From NCBI GenBank assembly GCA_032718565.1, contig JAVGVS010000286.1, positions 248,001 to 312,000 on the forward strand: a stretch of DNA of 64,000 bases. Direction: 5' to 3'. Numbering within the stretch: the first letter of the stretch is position 1; each line of letters starts with the position of its first letter. This DNA comes from Distichodus sexfasciatus. Taxonomy: Eukaryota > Chordata > Actinopteri > Characiformes > Distichodontidae. Of the stretch, positions 36,492-45,815 are shown one piece after another. The notes beneath the pieces are model-generated. The model saw nothing but the letters and a program-made list of their open reading frames with translations, made no database searches and was not told where the DNA came from. The translations under genes were made by a program, and so were the position numbers.

Positions 36492-37172
36492 CTCTCCCTC
36501 CCTCTCTCTCTCTTTCCTTCCCTCCCTCTACCCCGCTCTCTTTCTCTCCCTCTATTCTTCTTTTTCCCACTTTCCCCCCCTCCATCCCTCCCTCTCTCTG
36601 TGTTTCGTTCCCTCCCTCCATTCCTCTTGCTTTCTCACTTTCTCTCCCCCCTCCATCCCTCTCTCTGTCTTTCCCTCCCTCCATCCCTTCCTTCCTCCTT
36701 CGCTCTCTCTTTCTCTCCCTCCCTCCATCACTCTCTTCATTTCCCTCCCTCCCTCACTCACTCTTTCTTTCTCTCCATCCCTTTCTCTCTCTCTCTCTCT
36801 CTCTCTCTTCCTTTCCTATTTCTCTGTCTCTTACGCCTCCTCACTCCATCTCTGTCACCTTCCCTCCCCGTCTCTCAATCTCCATCACTCACTCAGTTTC
36901 TTTTCTTTCTCCCTCCCTCCCTCCCTCCCTCCCTCCAGTTCTTTCTCTCCTCTCTCCCTCCTTCCCTCTGACTCCTTCTCACCCCTTCCTCTCTCTCTCT
37001 GCCTCCCTCTTCATTCTCTCCCTCCCTCCCTCCCTCCATCCCTCTCTCTCTTTCTCTTTCTCTGTTAGTCTCTCTTTCTCACTTTCTCTCCCTCCCTCGC
37101 TCTTTCTTTCTTTCTCTCCCTCCCTCACTCCCTCCCTCCATCCCTCTCTCTCTTTCTCTCCTTTCCTCCCTA
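36463..37172 (+). repeat. 0.7-kb (CA)n plus polypyrimidine tract
   Basis: A (CA)n run (36463-36491) passes into C/T-only sequence built on CCCTCCCTCCATCCCTCTCT units. It is complementary in base class to the purine tract 0.8-1.7 kb upstream. Confidence 0.9.
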
Positions 37173-37299
37173 GGGCATTAGACGACATTTTAATATGCGC
37201 CTTCTATAAAAATCAGTTTGATGTTAGTGATCCGTAGTTAAGCTGAACATGTCCCTTTAAAATCTCAGTCCTCATAATGGTCATATTCCTAAATGTGTG

Positions 37300-37330
<31 letters not shown>

Positions 37331-37620
37331 TTGTGTGTGTGTGTCAGGGACAACCCCCTGAGGAACGCAGTCCACTTCCTGGCAGCTTGGACAGTGAGTG
37401 TCCTCTCCTCCCAGACAGAACGTCTCTCTCTCTGTAGACACTTAAACTACTGAGCCACTGTGTGTGTGTGTGTGTGTGTGTGTGCGTTCTTTGAGGACTG
37501 TTTCTCTGGATCACTGAGTCACTAAGTGAGCCAATATGACAGAGGTACAGAAGGAATTACTGTCTCTGATAAATATTGTGACATGAAATGTTAGTGTAGT
37601 ACTAGTATTAGTCTATATCT

Positions 37621-37651
<31 letters not shown>

Positions 37652-38050
37652 GGGAGGTGAAGTGAGGTCATTTCAAAAAGGAGGGTTGTCACAGAAACAA
37701 GGCTGAGAATAGCACCTGGCGCTGTAGTTGTGTGTTCTATGTGTGTGTGGTTGGACTCTGAATTCTCATCCTGTGTGTGTGTGTGTGTGTATGTGTGTGT
37801 GTATGTGTGTGTGTGGATAGCAGTGCTCGTAGTTTGTGAAATTTTTGGGAACAGCTTGGAGTTCTTCCCAGGTCTAGTCATCTGGTCTGAGTAAGTGTGT
37901 GTGTGTGTGAGTGTGTGTATGTGTGTGTGCACGCATGTCAGTGTGTGTGTGTGTGTATGTTTCATGTGACTTAAGCTCAGTCCGTCTGTGCATGTGTTTA
38001 TGAGGAGAAAAGTCACTCTGGCTGGACACTCTCTTTCTCTCCGTCCATTC

Positions 38051-38095
<45 letters not shown>

Positions 38096-38406
38096 CCCCT
38101 CTCTATTTCTCGTCTTTCCTCCCTTCCCGTCTTTCTCTCCAGACCTCCCACCTTCCAATTCACAATCTCTTCCTCCCCCCCCCCCCCCTTCTGTCTGTCT
38201 CTTTCTCTTCCTCCATTCTTCTCTCTCTCCATCCCTCTCTTTCTCTTCCCTCCACTCTTTCTATCTAAACCTCTCATCCTCCAAATCTCTTTCTCTTCTT
38301 CATTCTGTTCCCTCTCTCGCTGTCACCTCCATCCAACTCTCTTCCAATAATGCAATAATCACTGTTAGACTTATAGCTGGGACTAAATGATTCTCTCTCT
38401 CTCTCG

Positions 38407-38439
<33 letters not shown>

Positions 38440-38441
38440 AG

Positions 38442-38546
38442 GGAAGAGCTTCACTCTCACCATCACCGTTTTCACGAACCCTCCTCAGGTGGCCACTTAC
38501 CAGAGAGCCATTAAGATCACGGTGGACGGACCCCGGGAGCCTCGTC
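38442..38546 (+). CDS. runx1: runx1 exon 4 (end of Runt domain)
   Basis: The exon encodes (G)KSFTLTITVFTNPPQVATYQ and RAIKITVDGPREPR. It holds the DGPREPRR stretch whose arginines (R174 and R177 in human RUNX1b numbering) touch the DNA major groove. Length is 105 nt, equal to the human exon. Gln replaces the usual His in ATYHRAIK. The donor is a consensus GTAAGT. The acceptor's pyrimidine tract is itself a (CT)n microsatellite (about 38391-38439). Confidence 0.97.
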
Positions 38547-38883
38547 GTAAGTCTGACCTCCACTAAACTCAGTCTCAGTTCCCCTCGTTCCATTTGTGAA
38601 GCAGTGGCCTGAGTAGGACGGCAAACTGGGCACTTCCACCGCAAAGGCTGCGTTCTTACTTCCCTTATTTTGGTGAAATTGTAAAGATTGCAGTAGTGCA
38701 TTTGTCTTTCCCTTTAGAAGGTAATTCCCATAATGCACCTGTCAGGAGTGCTAGGAATGATGGACTTAGCAACAGTATTAGTGTTAGCCGCATGTTTGCA
38801 GGGTTAGCGGTGTACCGAGTTTTGGCGCTGCCAAACCTGACTGATCTGCCTTTTAAAAAGCATGTGAAGTTAAATTAATAATG

Positions 38884-39735
38884 GCCATCCATCCATCCAT
38901 CAGTACACCTTTCTGTCTACCTATCAGTAAACCCATCCATCCATCTGTACACCTATCTATCTACTTATCCATCCATCCGTCCATCCATCTATACACCTAT
39001 CTATCTACTTATCCATCCATCATCCATCTGTACACCTGGCTGTCTACTTATCCATCCATCCATCTGTCCATCCATCCATCTGTCCATCCATCCATCCATC
39101 CATCCATCTGTCCATCCATTCGTCTATCCATGTGTACACCTGTCTGTCTATGTATCCATCCATCCATCCATCTATCTGTACACTGATCTATGTACTTATC
39201 CATCCATCCATCCATCCATCTGTACACCTGTCCATGTACTTATTCATCCATCCATCCATCTGTACACCTGTTCATCTACTTATCCATCCATCCGTCCGTC
39301 TATCTGTACACCGATCCATGTACTTATCCATCCTTCTGTACACCTGTCCATCTACTTATCCTTCCATCCATCTGTCCATCCACCCATCCATCTGTACACC
39401 TGTCCGTCTACTCATCCATCTGTCCATCCATCCATCCATCTGTCCAGCCACCCATACATCTATACACCTGTCTGTCTTCTTATCCATCCATCCATCCATC
39501 CATCCATCCATCCATCTGTACACCTATCTGTCTACTTATCCATCCATCCATCCATCCATCCATTTGTACACCTATCTGTCTACTTATCCATCCATCCATC
39601 CATTTGTACACCTGTCAGGCTACTTATCCATCCATCTATCCATTCGTCTGTCTGTCTGTCTCTCTGTCTGTCTGTCTGTAGTCTGTCTGTCTGTCTATCT
39701 ATCTAGCTGTCCATCCACCCATCCACTTATACACC
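38884..39735 (+). repeat. TCCA-based higher-order minisatellite, 0.85 kb
   Basis: The 4-bp unit ATCC is organised into larger 40-48 bp units of the form TGTACACCTATCTGTCTACT plus TATCC and several ATCC copies. At least fifteen larger units are visible. It ends in (GTCT)n. All three forward frames stay open for long stretches (up to 242 codons of His/Pro/Ser/Ile) because the units lack stops. These are not genes. Confidence 0.9.
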
Positions 39736-39781
39736 TGTATGTTTTGTGGTTTCACTGTCACCACTGTGCTGGTGTTTTATT

Positions 39782-39818
<37 letters not shown>

Positions 39819-40847
39819 TGTGTGTCTGTGTGTGTGCTCAGCGTCTGCATTAAACCGTAACAAAATAGCTGTGTGTTAAAAGGAACCGTCATCGCTCCCA
39901 AAAACAGTCCTCGCTGGCTGCATTAAACTCGCCCTGGCGCCGAGCGTCATTCCTGCCCCGACTATGCTGCCTTCATCGTCCCGGGATGAAGTGTGTGTGT
40001 GTGTGTGTGTGTCTATTGGAGTGTGTTGGTATGTGTCGATGTGCATGTGTGTAGGCATGCGTGGGTGTTAATGTGCATGCATGAATGAGTGAGTGCGTGT
40101 GTATGAGAGTTACAGGAGGTTTTTATAGATCATGTCTCTATGAGTGAGTGTGTGAGCGCGTGTGTCTGTGTGTGTGTACGCGCGGTCTGGCTGCCTCGGC
40201 CCGCTGGCTTCGTCTTCAAAGCCCTCAAACGCAGGCTCCGGTTTCAGCAAGACTTCCTCCCCTCGCGCCCACGCGCGTGTGCGAGAACGTCTGTGCGTGT
40301 GTGTGTGTGTGTGTGTGTGAGGGCTCGAGTGTGGCTGACGGTTTCGCACAGCTGAGAGACTTGTCTTTTTTCTTCCATTCCTTTAAATCCGCTGGTCGCC
40401 TGACGCCGCTAATGCCTCCTGCTTCCGGCCTCTCGATGTGTGAGGTCCAGCATGTAGACATACATGTCTGCTAGCGTGCACACACACACACATAGAGACA
40501 CACAGAAAAACAAAGCAACCAACCTCAAAGTGAAATTGCAACGCATTAAGATTCAGCATTGTCTGTTTCAACGGGAGTACTGGTGTTGGCCAATGAATGC
40601 ACTCAGTGTTGGGGAAGCTACTTTAAACCAGTCGCTTTCCAAACTACAAGCTACATATGACTAATAGCAGTTAAATTACAGAAAAGCTACTGTTTTAATA
40701 AAGTAGATAGCTACACTATGAACTACAGAGAAAAAGTAGCTTACTACATTCGAGCTACTTCTTAGCCACAGAGTCTTGCTTCCGTCCTACCCAAGGCGAA
40801 CTCCGTCGTCCAACTCCGTCTTGCAGATGGCAAGAGTGCCCTGTGAC

Positions 40848-41895
40848 TAGAGCTGAAACGATTCGATTACAAAAAAGAGTCGAGGCAATTTTTCTAGAAT
40901 TGATGCTTTGTTTAATTCAGTTCACTCGCCAGTACATACGCCGCTTGTGTTTCACACGGACGCTTATTTGTGGTGCGCCACGTTTTCAGTGGTGCAATCA
41001 AGACAAGTCCCCATCCCTGTGTATTGTGAAAGGATTTGTGAGATATTCCGTGCACAAAAACAGAAGTAAATCACTTTTTTTTTTTTTTGCAATGAGCACC
41101 ATTACTCGCTAAAGCGCTCCAGTGCAGTCAAAACGTCTCTTTTATTACAGACAAAACGCATATTTTAGCAGATAAATAACCACGACAGCCAGCGTTCTAC
41201 TCACAATACAGCCGTTCATTGAGATTTCCCCATAGATTTTCCATAGTTCACTCCGGAATGCTCAGCCATCGCTTTATTGTGACGCGGCTCCAAGTGGCAC
41301 GCGGGGGATTGTGGGAGATGTAGTTCTTTTCCAGAAAGGCCAAAAGCAGCTCATTTTATAGACCAAATTGGTTCAAAATGACCCAAAACTTCAGTATTTC
41401 TTCATTTTCAATTGATAAGATTTCTATCAAATTTATAATGTTATAGTGTAATTGATGCGAAAGAAGAAATATAGAACATTGATTTATCAAAAAAATTATT
41501 CGATATTCTAATGGATACCAAATGTATAAATAAGTGTTTCCACAATAGAATGCCATAGAATACATAATAAAAACTCTGCAATAAAACAGACAGTGTTCTT
41601 ACTAATTCTAGTAGTTACGTCTACAGTTTCAGCACTTTCCTACAGGCGCAAATAAGTTTTCATCAGAAATGTGCTACTTTCATAGCTGTGTCAGCATTTA
41701 TACGTCAAACTATGACAAATTTGATTAGTGCAGCACGTCCCGAACGCAACAACATAACGTGTTTATGGCTAACTTCCACTCACACACAAGAATAAGCCTA
41801 AAACAAAGGTATTGTCTTTTCTAATTTATCCGGTTAATCGATGAAAAAATCGAGAGAATACTCGATTACAAAAAGAATCAAGGGTTGCAGCTCTA
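40848..41895. mobile_element. hAT-like non-autonomous element, 1.05 kb
   Basis: The left end TAGAGCTGAAACGATTCGAT and the right end (ATCAAGGGTTGCAGCTCTA) are imperfect inverted repeats. They are flanked by 8-bp sequences CCTGTGAC and GCTGAGAC that agree at six of eight positions, the target-duplication length of hAT elements. No transposase frame survives. Its middle (41143-41349) has a reverse-oriented relative at 63311-63508. Confidence 0.7.
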
Positions 41896-42457
41896 GCTGA
41901 GACGGTAGCCTACCAGATCACACTTCTGCCAGTTCCTTCTCTTTTAGTCATGTTTGCATCTCTGGTTGGAGTTTTTGATATTAATCGTCTCTCACTTCTC
42001 TTTTCATGTTTTCCATGCATTTAACCCTAAAAAGAAGCAGAATCCAAAAATGTTTTCTCGCTGATTTACAAGGAAAACACTGATCACCAAGCAAACGTGC
42101 CTAGTCGCTAGGCATTTTAGGTTCTGTAACTCATCGGATGTCTTTTCCAAGCGAAAAGACACGCCCTGTTCACTAAAGGTCAGTTTCCAAGCACAGGAGC
42201 GTGTGTGTGTGTGTGTATATGGTGTATATGGATTTTTAACCAGAATATAGTCATTTAAGAATGACAGGTGATTTTGCAAGGGAGTGCGTCTGCATAGAAA
42301 AAAAATATATATATATATAGTTAAGAAAGCTTAAGCTTGAAACTTTACCCTGGAACTCTGGAGTAAATGATGTAAGTATTTAACAGAGCGTGTAATGTGC
42401 GGATTGAGGGATTAAGGGCTAGTCACTAGCAGTTGTTGTAAATACGGGGTTTGTGTT

Positions 42458-42585
42458 TTGAACTGATAAGAGACTCGCCGTTAGACATCTGATTTCAGGA
42501 CGGTCACGTCTAGTCCTGCGTTACTGGAAATCAGTCCAGGCAGACATGTTGTGGGTCCAAAATGACTGTTGTCTGAGCTGAAAAC
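42458..42585 (+). repeat. Right arm of the inverted repeat
   Basis: Reverse complement of 34105-34225: GTCCTGCGTTACTGGAAATC and GTTGTGGGTCCAAAATGACT lie in the order expected. Divergence is modest, with small indels such as a GATTTCAG insertion after GACATCT. Confidence 0.7.
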
Positions 42586-43051
42586 AAAGAAACTTTATGT
42601 GGTTTTGGGAAATAAATATAATTGCAATTATTTTCTACAGTCCTTAATGGCAAAAAATGATGGAGGTGATTTTGACAAGGAGTACATCTGCAGAGAATTT
42701 TTAAGACACTTTATATAAGAATCCTTAAAGCAGAGTAAATGGTGTTTCAGACTCTCTCGAAAATGAGTCATGGAAAGCGAGAACAAGAAAGAGTTTTATT
42801 TTTGTATTAAGCAGCAAAAATCTTGTAACATGACGTGTTGGATTTTTGTGTGTCTAACTTGACGTTGCGTGCCTTGCCGTGTGAGTGAATGTCACTGTTT
42901 CACGTCGCTATGACGATGTTCGTATGATACATTGTGCAGCCCTACATCAGTGTAACTAATAATTTGAGAGTGTATAATTAAAAGTCTCACAAATATCCAG
43001 CCAGAACTCCACCACGCAAAAGAAAAACAACTTTACGTGAAGCCTCGTCCC

Positions 43052-43196
43052 CATTTACGTTTTGATGGCATTTAGCGGGCGCTCATTTATCCAGAGTGTT
43101 TCTGCGACAAGCTCTCTGAGAGCAACTTGGAACCCAGGGACCCAGTGATGGTAGTGTCAGAGGTAGGATTTGAGACCACTAGACCACCATCACCTC
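43052..43196 (-). repeat. Fragment of dispersed GGATAAGAGC-type repeat, reverse orientation
   Basis: CATTTACGTTTTGATGGCAT followed by TTAGCGGGCGCTCATTTATC is the reverse complement form of the tail seen at 3640-3675. The adjoining GGAACCCAGGGACCCAGTGA ... GACCACTAGACCACCATCACC looks like the rest of the same repeat. Confidence 0.5.
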
Positions 43197-43585
43197 ATTA
43201 AAGCGAATTTCAAAATGAACAGTCATCTTAACTCATCCCTCCATCCCCTCCATCTTCCCCCTCAGCTAACTGGAACATGCCGTTCTGAGACATTAGATCA
43301 GCAGGATTTCAGTACTGAGACACACGGCAGGATCTGGGAGTCATTATTGACATATGAAAGGGAAAAATGAGAGAGAGGGAAGAAAAAAGAGTAGAGTTTA
43401 AATGTGCATGCATGTGCAACTGTACTTAGGGTAATAAAGTAATATAAGAACTGGGCGGCCTTCAGTTTTGGGATCTGTGAAGGTGTGTTTCTTTGCCTGA
43501 TTAATATTAATGACACAAGGAAACGATATTATATTAATATATAATAATATAGGTTATTAATACAGTGTGTGTATGTTACATGCAG

Positions 43586-43753
43586 GCCACAGACAAAAGC
43601 TGGAGGAGACGATAAAGCCCGGCTCGCTGGCCTTCTCGGAGCAGTTGCGGCGGAGCGCCATGCGGTGTAGCCCCCATCAGGGCCCCGCTCCCAATCCTCG
43701 CCCTGCCCTGACCACACCCCCTTTCAGCAGCCCCGCCCACAGCCAGATACCTG
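43586..43753 (+). CDS. runx1: runx1 exon 5 (start of activation region)
   Basis: Encodes (R)HRQKLEETIKPGSLAFSE, then QLRRSAMRCSPHQGPAPNPR and a Pro/Ser-rich end PFSSPAHSQIP. The RRHRQKLE junction completes the nuclear-localisation signal after the Runt domain. The exon is 168 nt, shorter than the 192 nt I know for human. Six residues (RLSELE) between FSE and QLRR are absent, an in-frame 18-nt loss. Acceptor is ACATGCAG and donor GTGAGT. Phase is 1 in and 1 out. Confidence 0.95.
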
Positions 43754-44340
43754 GTGAGTTAGCAGACCTGGAAAAGGTTTTTAAAAATCCTCCCGTTCCT
43801 TCTCCGCAAAGCTGTAATTGGTCACCAGTGGGGCTAACAGTGACTGGAAGGCTAACCATGAAGGAAAGTGGTTACTTAGCAGCATAAGCGTATAGTCGTT
43901 GTTACACACTTTACAGTTTGACACTACAGGCAGGCAGACTGCTTGGCACATTAGGTGTTAGTCATTTTTACACAGTAATGTTTAAAACGTTAAATACGTT
44001 AACTCAGATTGCTTACCTGCAGAAACGGAAAGAGAAGAGCAGGAGAAAGAAGGTATATAGTAGGAAAGGAAGGTGTATATGTATACCTATAGAGAAAGGC
44101 GGGTGTGGAGAAGAAAAGAATTGAGGAGAGAGTGACAGAGAGAGAGAGAGTGCAAAGGGAGAAAGGAAGATTGAAATCAAAAGAAAGGGAGAGTGAGAGA
44201 GAGGGAAGAAGTGTTGGATGGATGGATGGATCAGATGAAACGTAAACAGTGAAACTTGTTTGGCACAGTGTGGCTAACAATCTGTGACATCATTAACAAA
44301 TAAGCCGTGGCAAAAAGGAAGCGATAAACAACTTCACAAA

Positions 44341-44551
44341 AGGGCAGTTGTTAGCGTGCTCGGTTAGGAGTTGACCCCGTGTTCGGAAGGTCGCAGGTTA
44401 AAGTCCCAGTCAGGAAAAGGTACTATTAAGGTACTTGTGAGCATGGGTCCGTCCCCAAGCACTGCCCCTCGGGCACCCACTGCTCCTTCAGGGATGGGTC
44501 AAATGCAGAGGTCACAGTTCGTTTTTGTGAACTGTGTGCTGTGTTTCACTT
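44341..44551 (+). mobile_element. tRNA-derived SINE, tail shortened
   Basis: The head AGGGCAGTTGTTAGCGTGCT carries a B-box-like GGTCGCAGGTTAAAGTCCC. GTCCCCAAGCACTGCCCCTC and GGATGGGTCAAATGCAGAGG follow. The GT-rich tail is cut to AACTGTGTGCTGTGTTTCAC. Confidence 0.7.
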
Positions 44552-45005
44552 AAATTTCTTATATTAGTTCAAGTCTTTCAGCTGCTTTTGGCCGTAAAGA
44601 TGCTAGGCGGGGAGAGCATATCGTTCCACATACATTCGATATGTCGTCAGGCCTAGCTCAGCGTGGAGGAAAGCTGCTTGCCCCGTTGATGTTCATTGAT
44701 TGTTGAAAAACCTTAGTGTCTTTGGGCCTCAATATTGACCTCATTTGGTTCATTTTTTATTTACTCTCATAGTTTTTTCTGTTGTGTGTTAATGTTTGTG
44801 TGTGTGTGTGTGGTGTGTGTCAGTGTGGCGTGTGAGTTACCTTATTTAGTCGGCCAAAGTGTGGTGTAAGGGGATGTGAACACACACACACACACACATG
44901 CAAACGCACACACAAATGTACGTCTTCACACACCATCGAACCTACAGTCATAACAAAGAGAACAAGGCCACCTTTGACTAGGGCTTAGATGGGCTTGCCT
45001 GAGCA

Positions 45006-45095
45006 CGCACACACACACACACACACACACACTGTGAGATGTATTCAGACACTACACAATTGTCTGATGATTCACACACATTTTTTTTCTCTCTC

Positions 45096-45149
<54 letters not shown>
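45006..45149 (+). repeat. Two (CA)n microsatellites
   Basis: (CA)n runs at 45006-45031 and 45101-45149, separated by 70 bp with a short (CT)n between. A further (CA)n of about 27 units is at 45758-45812. Confidence 0.9.
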
Positions 45150-45151
<2 letters not shown>

Positions 45152-45753
45152 TATAGAGCTTAGACCTGCAGTTTTGTGTAGCTCACTGACAGCAAATATT
45201 CATTTATTTACGCGTTCCTCACCACTTCATCTAAGAAGCTTGCTGCAGGAGGGTTTTACTAACAGCTCATTAACCAATAATCGTTTATTAATTCACTGGC
45301 GTGTACTGGTTTTGCATAGCTGCTTTCAGTGAGACATGAGTAATCCTTGCAGTTATTTACATCCTCTTTAATACCACAATGCGCGATGCATTTCAGCAAA
45401 TGGCCAGGCGTCATGCTAACAAGCTAATAGCGCTTCTTTTTGCCTTTATTATTCTGCTCAGTTTGGGTGAGGAGCTGCGAGAGAAAGATTGTTGCTTTCT
45501 CTTCCTCTGGGAGGGTTGTAAATAGGAGTGTTTGTGTGCGTGCGTATGTGTGTGTTCACATCTTTGTGCTTCTTTTGACGTTTATGAATGTGTGAGAGCA
45601 GAGGAAAAGAGAACAAAGAGAAAGAAATAGAGCGATATTTTTGGAAGAGGAAGCAGACAAAGGTGAAGAGTGAGAGTCAGCTGACAGGAAGCAACCCATG
45701 ATAATGAAAATCCCCAATTCAACACGACTAACTCCTGATGCTACAAGGCCCAC

Positions 45754-45757
<4 letters not shown>

Positions 45758-45812
<55 letters not shown>
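45758..45812 (+). repeat. (CA)n microsatellite, about 27 units
   Basis: One of the longest uninterrupted dinucleotide arrays in the window, likely polymorphic. Confidence 0.92.

Positions 45813-45815
<3 letters not shown>

Larger units (their letters stand above)
33919..38441 (+). other. runx1: runx1 intron 3, dominated by simple-sequence tracts
   Basis: Nearly the whole 4.5 kb is low complexity: a GA-rich patch at 34245-34355, the large purine tract 34771-35671, CA and GT runs at 35726-35747, 35875-35900, 36134-36176 and 36296-36326, a pyrimidine tract 36463-37172, GT runs 37295-37344, 37461-37485 and 37626-37651, more GT to 37960, and pyrimidine 38027-38345. Long Ser/Leu/Pro or Arg/Glu frames here are artefacts of the repeats. 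A possible 46-nt cryptic exon at 37348-37393 is discussed under findings. Confidence 0.9.
38547..43585 (+). other. runx1: runx1 intron 4
   Basis: Holds a large TCCA minisatellite, CT and GT microsatellites (39785-39837, 39988-40012, 40299-40320), a 1.05-kb hAT-like element, the right arm of an inverted repeat and a fragment of a dispersed repeat. The remaining stretches (38547-38880, 40325-40847, 41904-42457, 42590-43050, 43200-43585) show no exon. Confidence 0.85.

Noticed and set aside
36365..37237. 290-codon Ser/Pro-rich open frame
   Set aside because: Encoded by CA and CCCTCC microsatellite sequence inside a runx1 intron.
37591..38277. 228-codon - strand frame with Thr-His repeats and Arg/Glu repeats
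   Set aside because: Translation of (CA)n and (GA)n runs in antisense to the runx1 intron.
38884..39735. CRISPR-like array
   Set aside because: The TCCA units repeat every 40-48 bp, but the spacers are themselves repeat units and the genome is a vertebrate.
39132..39860. 242-codon His/Pro/Ser frame, superficially like a repeat protein
   Set aside because: The unit is the ATCC minisatellite, and all forward frames are open. There is no start context or flanking gene structure.
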